Assembly: GCA_964019155.1 (NCBI GenBank)
Contig: OZ025240.1
Location: 82,872,090 to 82,936,089, forward strand
DNA length: 64,000 nucleotides
Direction of reading: 5' to 3'
Source of the DNA: Osedax fenrisi
Lineage: Eukaryota; Annelida; Polychaeta; Sabellida; Siboglinidae
The notes beneath the pieces are model-generated. The model did not search any database, was not told where the DNA came from, and saw only the letters and a program-made list of their open reading frames with translations. Position 1 is the first letter of the stretch, and every line of letters begins with the position of its first letter. A program made the translations under genes and the position numbers. This document shows positions 40,233 to 50,663 of the stretch, piece after piece.

Positions 40233-40558
40233 ATATCGGGAAATCTTTTGATTTTAGAAAAAAATGTTTCACACATGAAATGTATGCGAATGTGAGGTGT
40301 TTCGTAAAAATGTAATTATATTCACTTTACCATAATTAATGCATTCGTAAATGGCAATAAACGGTGATAACGTTTACGTTTTCGATATATTTAACGAAGA
40401 AATTTTAAATTTTTCAATAAAAAAATAAATTTAAGTGCTTTGTTATAAATAAATAAATTGTTTTCTCGAATTAAATCTTTGTTTACATCTACGTTGATAA
40501 CGATCCCACGGGTACAACACATATAATACCCGGGCAACGCCGGGGCGAAGCCAGCTAG
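40233..40558 (+). mobile_element. Short Helitron derivative without helicase
   Basis: Begins inside the 5' non-coding half (ATATCGGGAAATCTTTTGAT) directly after the H2 CTAG and runs to GATAACGATCCCACGGG, then jumps to ACATATAATA plus terminal hairpin CCCGGGCAACGCCGGG and CCAGCTAG. H3 follows at once. It shows that the 3' hairpin can close units lacking the helicase. Confidence 0.8.
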
Positions 40559-41097
40559 TCTATACATATAAAAGAAAGTCTATTTAAATATTTATTTATT
40601 TATTTATTTATTTATATGCGTTCGATGTTTAAGAAAATGGCTCGACGGATTTACAAAATTTAAATTGCTACTAATTCTCTACGAAAAAAGTATTGTGGTT
40701 GTTCGGATGAATTTTTTATTTCCACCTCTACACCGATCATAATTACATAAAACTATCCTTTATCGACCTATTTCCCTCTATAGGGAAATCTTTTGATTTT
40801 AGAAAAAAATGTTTCACACATGAAATGTATGCGAATGTGAGGTGTTTCGTACAAATGTAATTATATTCACTTTACCATAATTAATGCATTCGTAAATGGC
40901 AATAAACGGTGATAACGTTTACGTTTTCGATATATTTAACGAAGAAATTTTAAATTTGTCAATAAACACTTTAAATTTAAGTGATTTGTTATAAATAAAT
41001 AAATTGTTTTCTCGAATTAAATCTTTGTTTACATCTACGTTGATAACGATTAGTTACTATTATACCCGGGCAACGCCGGGATGTAGCCCGGAAAATG

Positions 41098-42505
41098 TTC
41101 ATGCAAATAAAATTAAATTGAATGATGAACAAAGAATAGTTTATAACACAATCTTACAAATTGTAAATAACGAAGATGGAAAATTGTTTTTCCTAGATGC
41201 CCCCGCTTGAACTGGAAAAACTTTTTTGATTTATTTATTGCTAGCTAAAATGAAGATGGTAAATAATGAACATATTTCCATAGCATCATCAAGAATAGCA
41301 GCAATTCATTATTGAACTGTAGAACAGCCCATTCCATTTTTAAGATTCCAAAACAGTTAAAAGAAGATTCCATTTGCAGTATAAAGAATAATTCAAAATC
41401 AGGGAAACTATTTAGAAGCTGTAGATTTATTGTTTGGGATGAATGCACAATGACTCACAAGCACGCATTGGAAGCCGTCGATAGAATGGTAAGAGACATA
41501 GTAAACAAAGTTAAGCTAATGGGATGACAGACATTAATACTTAACAGAGATTTCAAACAAATCCTTCCAGTAATTAAAATAGGTACAAGACAGACCACAT
41601 AAATTTGTTTTTGATAACTTCAGTAATGTGGAAAAATATAAGATTAACTAAAAACATGAGAGTATTCTTATCAAACAATCAAGATACAGCCATATTCGAA
41701 AATCATCTCTTATATATAGGTAATAGAACGACGCAGAAAAATAATGGTATGGATATTATCCTGTGCGGAAATATAATGAAAAATAAGAATGAACTCATTA
41801 CGACAATTTAATTGAATAATTTAATAATTGAAAATGTAGAAGACAATTATTTGGATGAAAATTAGCTTTGCGAAAGATGTATATTAACACCTACAAATGA
41901 TAATATATATATAATAAATCAAAATTTACTAAATAAATTTCCAGGAGAGATGTAAGTATATAGGTCTATAGAGAGAGTACAAAAGAAAAGAAGTTGTAAA
42001 TTATCACATAGAATTTTTGAATTCCATTACACTTTCCGGATTACCAGACCATAAAATAGCACTAAAAGTAGCAGCGCCAATCATGCTATTAAGAAATTTA
42101 AATCCCCCAAAATGATGTAATGGATCCAGATTGATCATAACTAATTTACAAAATAATTTGATAGAAGCCAAAATACTAACGGGTTAATATAAGGGAGAAG
42201 AAGTAATGTTTCCCAAAATACCACTGATACCATCAGATTATCCCTTTAATTTTAGAAGACACCAATTTCCAATAAAACTTTGTTTTTACATGACAATAAA
42301 CACATCTCAAGGACAATCTTTTAAAGTCGTGGGCTTAGATCTTGAAACCGAATGCTTCGCCTACGGTCAATTATATGTAGGCTGTTCAAGAGCACGCAAA
42401 GAAAAAAAATTATATATACTGGCAAAAGATTTTCATATATATTATATAATATATATGAAAATCTTATATGAAAAACATATATTTTTTATAAATAAGAAAA
42501 TATAA
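41098..42505 (+). pseudogene. Helitron Pif1-like helicase, broken (H3)
   Basis: Opens IKLNDEQRIVYNTILQI. Walker A reads DAPA-stop-TGKTF, a nonsense codon in the P-loop. Walker B WDECTM lies at 41436-41453, and the next motif is cut by a TGA near 41525. The C-terminal block (42206-42505) retains YPFNFRRHQFPIKLCF, MTINTSQGQSF and YVGCSRARKEKK. Extra stops and a small duplication (AATTTAATTGAATAATTT) near 41808 break the middle. Non-functional. Confidence 0.9.
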
Positions 42506-42557
42506 ATAAAATTCGTAATAATTATAATGTCATTCGTAATAGCAGGGCAACATTTAA

Positions 42558-43192
42558 GGGGATCCCGCACATTTAAAGTGATGGTAATTTATTTTTTTTT
42601 TATATTTTATTCTATTACATAATAATACTTATTGTAGTGTTTTTTATTATCTGTAAAAAAATTAGACATGAATTCAGTCTAGCAGTAGCATAAAAATGTG
42701 TTTTTAACGATAAGATAATGCTATTATATGCTATTCAATATTACATTGTTATGCTGTCAAACTGCAAACGCTGTTTTCTCAGAATAATTATTTCGCGCTA
42801 GGTATGTGCATTCAAAATTATAGAACATAAAAACTATTATAATTATAATATTAATTTTGTTTGATTTATATAGAATTTAATTATATGAATAGTAAAATAG
42901 AGAGATATTTAATAAAATGTATAGAATTTATTGTATTAAATGATAATTTCTATAGAAATACCATCATTTTAGTATTTCTAATTTTTAATTTAGATATATA
43001 TAATATAATAAATAATAATATTAAAAATAACTTTCTATTTTCCTATGCATGTATATATTATGAATACATAACATAAAAAATTAGGTCAATTGAATGAATA
43101 GAATATCAGTTCTATTTTTTTTAGTGGACATATATTTTTCCTATCTATTTATACAAGAAATTTGCAAATTGCGTGTTATGTGCGGGATCCCC
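42558..43192. mobile_element. TTAA-flanked MITE (piggyBac-like), copy 2
   Basis: 635 bp with ends GGGGATCCCGCACAT, TTAA at 42554-42557 and 43193-43196. Nearly identical throughout to the copy at 34467-35103 and in the same Helitron position, so it was copied with its host unit rather than inserted twice. Confidence 0.85.
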
Positions 43193-43256
43193 TTAAGACG
43201 TTATAATTACCACTACAAGTATAATATCCGGGCAACGCCGGGACGAAGCCAGCTAG

Positions 43257-45296
43257 TCTACACATATAAAAGAAAGTCTATTTAAATATTTATTTATTTA
43301 TTTATTTATATGCGTTCGATGTTTGAGAAAATGGCTCGACGGATTTACAAAATTTAAATTGCTACTAATTCTCTACGAAAAAAGTATTGTGGTTTTTCGG
43401 ATGAATTTTTTATTTCCACCTCTACACCGATAATAATTACATAAAACTGTCCTTTATCGACCTATTTCCCTTTATTGGGAAATCTTTTGATTTTCGAAGA
43501 AAATGTTTCACACATAAAATATATGCGAATGTGAGGCGTTTCGTAAAAATGTAGTTATATTCACTTTACCATGATTAATGCATTCGTAAATGGCAATAAA
43601 CGGTGATAACGTTTACGTTTTCGATATATTTAACGAAGACATTTTAAATTTTTCGATAAACAATTAAATTTAAGTGCTTTGTTATTAATAAATAAATTGT
43701 TTTCTATAAATAAATCTTTGTTTACATCTACGTTGATAACGATTAGTTACTATTATACCCTGGCAACGCCGAGATGTAGCCCGGAAAATTGTCAATCATA
43801 TGAAATTAAATTGAATGATGAACAAAGAATAGTTTATAACAAAATCTTACAAAGTGTAAATAACGAAGATGGAAAATCGTTTTTCCTAGATGAACTGGAA
43901 AAACTTTTTTGATTAATTTATTGCTAGCTAAAATGAAGATGGCAAATAAAGAACATATTGCCGTAGCATCATAAGGCATAGCAGCAACTATATTATTGAA
44001 CTGTATAACAGCCCATTCCATTTTTAAGATTCCAATACAGTTAAACGAAGATCCCATTTTCAGTATAAAGAATAATTCAGAATCAGGGAAACAATTTAGA
44101 AGCTGTAAATTTATTGTTTGGGATGAATGCACAATGACTCACAATCACGCATTAGAATCTGTGGATAGAATGGTAAGATACATATTAAACAAAGATAAGC
44201 CGATAGGAGGATAGACATTAATACTTAGCTGAGATTTCAGACTAATCCTTCCAGTAGTTAAAAGAAGTACAAAGACATACAACATAAATTCGTGTTTGAA
44301 AACTTCAGTAATGTGAAAAAATATAAGATCAATGAAATTAACTAATTACATGAGAGTATTCTTATCAAACAATCAAGATACAGCCACATTCGAAAATCAT
44401 CTCTTAAATATAGGTAATGGAATGACGCAGAAAAATAATAGATGGATATTATCCCGTTCGGAAATATAATGGAAAATAAGAATGAACTCATCACGACAAT
44501 TTATGAAAATATAGAAGACCATTATTTGGATGAAAATTTGCTTTGCGAAAGATGTATATTAACACCTAAAAATGACAATGTATATACAATAAATCAAAAT
44601 GTACTAAATAAATTTCCAGGAGAGATTAAAGTATATAGGTCCATAGACGAAAGAAAAGAAGTTGTAGATTATCCCATAGAATTTTTGAATTTCATTAAAC
44701 TTTCCGGATTACCAGACCATAAACTAGCACTAAAGTAGAAGCGCCAATCATGCTACTAAGAAATTTAAATCCCCAACAATTATGTAATGGATCCAGATTG
44801 ATCATAACTAATTTACAAAATAATTTGATATAAGCCAAAATACTAACGGGTCAATATAAGGGAGAAGAAGTCCTGTTTCCCAAAATACCACTGGTACCAT
44901 CATATTATCCCTTTAATTTTAGAAGACACCAATTTCCAATAAAACTTTGTTTTTCCATGACAATAAACAAATCTCAAGGACAATCTTTTAAAGTCGTGGG
45001 CTTAGATCTTGAAACCGAATGCTTCGCCTACTGTCAGTTATATGTAGGCTGTTCAAGAGCACGTAAAGAAAAAACAATTATATATACTTACCAAATATTT
45101 TCATATATATATATGAAAATCTTATATGAAAAACATATATATTTTATAAATAAGGAAATATAAATAAAATTTGTAATAATTATAATGTCATTCAAATTTG
45201 GATATATTCATGTAAATATGCAGGGCAACATTTCAGACATTATAATTTCCCACTACAAGTATAATACCCGGGCAACGCCGGGCCGAAGCCAGCTAG
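43257..45296 (+). mobile_element. Helitron unit H4
   Basis: Starts TCTACACATATAAAAGAAAG directly after the CTAG of H3. It has the 5' half, a mutated internal hairpin (CCCTGGCAACGCCGAG), the broken helicase, and terminal hairpin CCCGGGCAACGCCGGG with CCAGCTAG ending at 45296. Downstream is (TA)n, so the array ends here. No TTAA MITE. Confidence 0.9.
43790..45163 (+). pseudogene. Helitron Pif1-like helicase, broken (H4)
   Basis: Opens IKLNDEQRIVYNKILQS, but the P-loop is removed by a short deletion (reads DELEKLF). FIVWDECTMTHNHALES is kept near 44110-44165, followed by stops at 44213 and 44229. A later frame (44442-44738) holds WDENLLCERCILTPKN-like sequence. The C-terminal block has MTINKSQGQSF and YVGCSRAR in a frame starting at 44957. 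Non-functional. Confidence 0.88.
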
Positions 45297-45333
<37 letters not shown>

Positions 45334-45530
45334 CTATTATAATTGAATTAGCAGTAATTTAAAGATGCTGGGAAATATGTGTAAGTTAATGAACCATTAC
45401 ATATATATTAGAATTCTATATTACAAATATAAAATATAACCTGATAGGTATTACTAATTAAAAAAGTCATTAATTATATGTATATATATATATATATATA
45501 AATATAATTAAATATATAAATAAATCAAAT

Positions 45531-45574
<44 letters not shown>

Positions 45575-46095
45575 CTCGTATATCCTGGTTCGCGTATTAG
45601 TTTCCCACGTAAAGGTATGTTTACTCTTTTATATAATTTATTTAATTCATTCTCAGTGAAATCTAGAATTCATATAAATTATATTTTAATAACAAAGTAT
45701 ATTCATATAATGAATATAATAAGTATTATTATTATATATATATATTAGAGACTTAAACAAATAGAGTCGAGCCGAATGAGACTCAATCATGCATTTTATA
45801 ATTTTGTTTATACATTTATAACAAATTATTTATCACGAGATAATAATTTAAATAAATACCAAATTAAAAATTAATTAATTAAATGAAAATAAAACAGTAT
45901 GTATTAAAATCAAAATACGATAAAATAGCGACTATAAATAGAATTAACAATATTGTTAATATATAATACTAAAATGAAATATATATTAATATATTTTATA
46001 ATTATAAAATATAGCCCATTGATTGTATCGATAGTCAGTTATCCGTATGAAAAATGCGAGTAATAAACTTATGTATACATAATATAGTATACTAC
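45297..46095. other. AT-rich stretch with several (TA)n runs
   Basis: TA runs at 45297-45324, 45480-45500 and 45537-45571. No gene or element recognised. A short GC-richer phrase (ATCCTGGTTCGCGTATTAG) is at 45583-45601. Confidence 0.7.
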
Positions 46096-46777
46096 TAGTG
46101 CTGTAAAATTTCAAATCTCAAATATCAAATCTCAAATCTTTTTTTTTCGGTTCGGTTCAAATCTTTAATTTTCGGGTATTTGGAAAGATTTGATGGTCTC
46201 AAATCTTTATTTTAAATTTAGTTTCGGTTCGGGTATCATGTCGGGTAATTGTTCGGGTAACGATAGATTAACATAATTAAATAATTATGTAATAACATAT
46301 GTAATAAGTTTCTTTCAACTATTTTAAAATATCCAATAAAATGTATAGATTATATTAATTCGATCATCAGTTATGCCACCTATATGATAATATATTAAAA
46401 ATAGAATAATGTTATCAAGGACACGGTTTCCTTGATTTATTATCCATTAATAACAATATTTAAAAATTAATACGTATATTCTGCATATTCCTGAAGGAAT
46501 ATCATTAGAATAAGTTTAAATGATTTATACTCTGTATTGATATATACAAATGTTAATTCATAAAACGTTTAAAACTATATTTGTCTACAAGTACATTTTG
46601 AATACATATTTGACACTAGGCTATATATATAATACTAGATACATCTACTAGATATATAGTCTAAATATAATATTTATATTTAGCCTTCTATATATATATA
46701 TATGCTATAGCATATATGCCATATATGGTGTATATAGTATATAGGATTCCTCTTACACCTTTACTAAATACTATATA

Positions 46778-46813
<36 letters not shown>

Positions 46814-47412
46814 TATTAGAATAGAAACGTATTCAATAATTCAAGTAATTAATAATTATTTATTGTTAATTATTCAATCATAATTTATTAATTAATAATT
46901 ATTTATAAATTAATTATTATTATTATTAATTAATAATATAATTTATTATATATTATTTTAATAATTAATAATTATTTAATTATAATTTATTAATTAATAA
47001 TTATTTATAAATTAATTATTATTATTATTAATTAATAATAATAATTTATTAATTATTATAATTATTTATTAATTATTATAATTATTTATTAATTATTATA
47101 ATTATTTATTATTTATTATAATTATTTATTAATTATTATAATTAATAATTAATTTAATTAATATTAATTATTTATTAATTAATTTATTATTATTAATAAT
47201 AATTAATTAATTAATATCTCATTTTTTTCTTCGTTAACTTATTTTAAAATATTATTAAAAGATTTGAAGTTCTCGAGAACATGCCTAAATATGAGAGATT
47301 TGAAGTTCTCTAGAACTTGATATTTTTTTAAAGATTTGAAGTTCTCGAGAACAACAATTTTAAGATTTGAAGTTCTCGAGAACAACCAAGTATTTGAAAT
47401 TTTACAGCACTA
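46096..47412. mobile_element. hAT-type non-autonomous transposon with 8-bp target duplication
   Basis: The ends TAGTGCTGTAAAATTTCAAA and its complement TTTGAAATTTTACAGCACTA are exact over at least 20 bases. The 8 bp before (TATACTAC, 46088-46095) are repeated after (47413-47420), which is diagnostic for hAT. Subterminal motifs differ between ends. The left end has AAATCTCAAAT and TTCGGTTCGGGTA-type repeats. The right end has four copies of GATTTGAAGTTCTCGAGAAC or close variants. The middle (46840-47220) is a simple AATTAATTATT-type repeat. No transposase frame. Confidence 0.92.
46840..47215. repeat. TAATTATTTATTAATT low-complexity tandem repeat inside the hAT element
   Basis: Long alternation of ATTTATTAATTATTATAATT units with irregular phase. 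It appears to have expanded within the transposon. Confidence 0.85.
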
Positions 47413-47525
47413 TATACTACTATAGTATTCTATAGTTACCAGTTAACCTAGTTTAGTTTTGTACTGAAGCAAATATTAACCACGACACATATATATAATA
47501 ACTACTTATACTATTGTTATATTCC

Positions 47526-47566
<41 letters not shown>

Positions 47567-47800
47567 TTTATTAGAAGAAAGTTGTATATATATATATATA
47601 TATCATGTGAATTATTAAATTCATTATATTATTGTTTCCTCTAAAAGGCTTCAGATGAAGATAATTATCTTTTCTATGCTGTCGCCTGCATCACCATCAC
47701 CGGAACGTTTTTTTTTGTTGAATTACTTTACTTTTTTTCATTTCGTTTTCTTCTTATGTTTTATAAGATATTTTATTATCATTTAAAAACATAAACATCA
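47413..47800. other. Unassigned AT-rich stretch
   Basis: Contains TA runs, a short (AAT)n at 47542-47565, and a less AT-rich phrase at 47650-47710 (GATGAAGATAATTATC, CGCCTGCATCACCATCACCG) that may be a mobile-element relic. No gene recognised. Confidence 0.55.
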
Positions 47801-48001
<201 letters not shown>

Positions 48002-48055
48002 TTTTTATATATATATATATATCTATATATATATTCGTCTAAGCATACTTTAATT

Positions 48056-48112
48056 AGGTGGTGCGCGGCGGGCTCGTACGCCGAGGCCGCAGGCCGAGCC
48101 GTCCCCACCTCG
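48056..48112. other. Isolated GC-rich island
   Basis: About 57 bases starting AGGTGGTGCGCGGCGGGC, far richer in G+C than anything nearby. GGTGG pairs with CCACC at the ends and GGCTCG with CGAGCC inside, so it can fold. On the minus strand it reads GTARPAASAYEPAAHHLIKV in an open frame that runs into the ATT array, which might be the end of a GC-rich LINE with an (ATT)n tail. Unproven. Confidence 0.4.
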
Positions 48113-49287
48113 ACGTTAACGGATAGGAAAATAATTTTTTTAAATTGAGGTGTGATTTTTTTTCAAAATTTTTCAAAATCTCTTTCCCATAAAAGTCTTT
48201 TTCCGTCAAAAATCTCAACAAAGTGTATACTTAAATTCAAATAATGCTCGATTTGAACTTTTTTTTTGCCAATTTATATATATGAGGTTAGGTACCAGAA
48301 ATATCATTAGGAATACATAGTATGCGCACACTCATTTTCATCTACGGGCAATATTTCTGGTAGTATTTTGGGTTTTTATCGTTAAAATTTAATATTTTAT
48401 ATTTTATATAAATTCAAATAATTAAAATTCGCCGTAAGGAAAACGTAAGGAAAACGTCGGGAGATAAAGTGGGGCAGCGGGGGTAACATGAATGATTTAC
48501 TTGTTTGAAAATGTATTCACGCGATACCAATAATTGTTAAATAGTGTAATTTTTTAATCGATTTACGTAATCGAAAAATTTAAATTCGACGCAAATTTTT
48601 AATAACAAACATTATCGTGGAGAATTTTATCGTAAATAATTTCGTAAAAATGAGTTTCTTTAATTTCTAATACATAACGTAGATTTACGAAATGGTACTT
48701 CCGGTTTGAATATCGAAATAACAATTGCTAAATCGGAATTTATTTTCTCGTATTATTGAGACAAAGTTCACGAACGAGTAAAATCGAGTTAATATTGTTT
48801 ACCTTACGAGTTTATATTAATTATTTCCTATCTACACCATGTAAATATAAATTATTAAACATAGGTGATGTAAAAAATTAAAATCTACAATAATTATTCT
48901 ATTTCAATAATTTTAACTTTATTAAATAGTTAATTAAAATAGAATATACTTTGATAAATTGTGACTTCTTATGTTTAATATTCTTCGAGCTACGGCCGAA
49001 AAAGTGAAAAATACATGATTTTAGAATAGTCTATTTGACCGACTTCTGGTAAATTTTTCGTATTATGAATTCATCTGATTAGGAGTACGAAAATACATGT
49101 AATAAAATCAGAAAAATCGTGAAAATATTAATAATAGGGTTTCCATCTCTGTTTTAATATTTCGCCAAATGTCATCATAATATCGTCGAGGAATATGGTC
49201 AAAGAAAAAAATATATATTTATAAAAAAATATTTTTTCTAAAATCTATTCTATAATTATATATTCATTACATACCGAGTGAGTCTAT

Positions 49288-49322
<35 letters not shown>

Positions 49323-49339
49323 TATTTTTATTTTTTTTA
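48113..49339. other. Unassigned stretch with a small inverted repeat
   Basis: TACCAGAAATAT (48290) and ATATTTCTGGTA (48350) form an inverted pair. TCG and CGT-containing words are commoner at 48420-48830 than in the surrounding desert, but no open frame of interest is seen. GGGGCAGCGGGGGTAACATG at 48472-48491 might be a transposon end. No gene recognised. Confidence 0.5.
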
Positions 49340-49925
49340 AATTATATATTATATTTTTTTTAGCTGCATTACTTCCCGTGTGAGACTATAAAAGCATATT
49401 CATTTATATTGTTATTTTCATAGTTGTGGTTAGGTTTGGTTAAGTTTTAATTTGTGTAGGTTTTTTTTAGATGCATTACTTCCCGAGTGAGCCTATACAA
49501 GGATATTTTCACAGTTGTGGTTAGGTTGGGTTAAGTTTTAATTTGTGTAGGTTTTTTTAGCTGCATTACTTCCCGAATGAGCCTATAAAAGCATATTAAT
49601 TTATATTGTTATTTTAACTGTTGTGGTTAGGTTGGGTTAAGTTTTAATTTTTGTAGGTTTTTTTAGCTGCATTACTTCTCGAGTTAGCCTATAGAAGCAT
49701 ATTTATTTATATTGTTATTTTCACAGTTGTGGTTAGGTTGGGTTAAGTTTAAATATTGGTAGGTTTTTTTTAGCTGCATTACTTCCAGAGTTAGCCTGTT
49801 ATTTTCACAGTTGTGGTTAGTTTGAGTTAAGTTTAAATATTGGTAGGTTTTTTTTAGCTGCATTACTTCCCGAGTGAACCTATAACAGTATATTTTCACA
49901 GTTGTGGTTAGGTTGGGTTAAATAC
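49340..49925 (+). repeat. TTAGG-like minisatellite, second locus, about six units
   Basis: Same unit as at 36590-37755 (AGCTGCATTACTTCCCG ... GTTAGGTTGGGTTAAG). It lies about 200 bp upstream of a Helitron-like 3' end. Confidence 0.92.
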
Positions 49926-50119
49926 TTTTATTCATTAGTAATAGTAGACCAAAGTAGTTAAAGTTTTGTTTTAATAAATACATTATGAAATTATCATTGT
50001 TTTTTTTCATTAAAATAAAAAAAAGATAAATAACGGCCCACTGACTGCTAGAAAACATTATATAAAAATCTAAAAAAGACCCAATAGTCTCAACTAACAT
50101 ATTATACCCACACCTAAAA

Positions 50120-50156
50120 TAGTCTCATTCACGGGCAACGCCGGCCACCCACCCTA

Positions 50157-50157
<1 letters not shown>
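50120..50157 (+). mobile_element. Helitron-like 3' end
   Basis: ACGGGCAACGCCGGCCACCC then CCCTAG followed by T. The GGGCAACGCC hairpin core matches the Helitron array at 32-45 kb, with a different flank and a CTAG terminus. With the minisatellite just upstream it may close a Helitron that carries that array. Confidence 0.6.
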
Positions 50158-50190
<33 letters not shown>

Positions 50191-50192
<2 letters not shown>

Positions 50193-50232
50193 GTAATTGT
50201 CTCGACAAGCAGCACTGCTTCTACAATTACCC
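50191..50232. other. 42-bp hairpin between TA runs
   Basis: GGGTAATTGT and ACAATTACCC form the outer stem; AAGCAG and CTGCTT form the inner stem. It is bounded by (TA)n on the left. Could be a tiny foldback element. Confidence 0.7.
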
Positions 50233-50258
50233 AGGTACTTGTACCTAAATATGATAAT

Positions 50259-50302
<44 letters not shown>

Positions 50303-50331
50303 ATTTATATATATAAATGGTATATATTAAC

Positions 50332-50596
50332 CTGCTTGTAGTTTTTTTATTATTCTATCTGCTCCGTACGTAATTTCAATAAAACGTGCATGATAATTGT
50401 AAACTATGTACTCTAGTGTGATTAATGCATTTTTCGCCACGTCTCTTAATTCTGTTTCGGAGAAATTCAAATCATCCCCGGCCACGAAGTACATACCATA
50501 TTTGGCTACGTATTTGGTAAGGCAATAGGTGGTCGGTACTGATAAAGTAATCACGACTAGTATAGCGAGGTAACACCTAACCTCTATATGAATCAT
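50332..50596 (-). CDS. Small secreted protein, first exon (paralogue A)
   Basis: Reads from ATG at 50596. Residues 1-25 form a signal peptide: MIHIEVRC, hydrophobic YLAILVVITLSV, then PTTYC. The mature part has CLTKYVAKYGMYF, GDDLNFSETEL, ALITLEYIVY and a basic end RIIKKLQA. The frame continues only two codons past a donor-like GCAG|GTTAAT at 50332/50331, phase 1, so the visible protein is probably a first exon; unspliced it would be 89 residues. The paralogue on the opposite strand at 54436 shares these motifs with largely different codons, which argues for selection on the protein. A TATA-like box sits about 60 bp upstream. Function unknown; a secreted factor is inferred only from the signal peptide. 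Confidence 0.72.
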
Positions 50597-50657
50597 GACT
50601 GTATATACTATCTACGCGTGAGTCACTATGTATCGCTGATGTTGTTATTGTGACAGC

Positions 50658-50663
50658 TTTATA
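50658..50663 (-). promoter_or_regulatory. TATA-like box upstream of paralogue A
   Basis: The minus strand reads AAATATAAAGC, with TATAAA ending 62 bases before the ATG; an initiator-like ATCAGC follows about 20-25 bases downstream. In such AT-rich DNA chance matches are common. Confidence 0.3.

Larger units (their letters stand above)
40559..43256 (+). mobile_element. Helitron unit H3, carrying a TTAA MITE
   Basis: Starts TCTATACATATAAAAGAAAG directly after CTAG at 40555-40558 and ends with hairpin (first arm TCCGGG) plus CCAGCTAG at 43248-43256. The internal hairpin is at 41067-41082. It carries the same TTAA-flanked MITE as H1 at the same position, and shares with H1 the sequence TTTTCATATATATTATATAA beside it. 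Confidence 0.9.

Noticed and set aside
33378..45163. Host Pif1 helicase gene cluster
   Set aside because: All copies are truncated, broken, and framed by Helitron ends, so they are transposon-derived.
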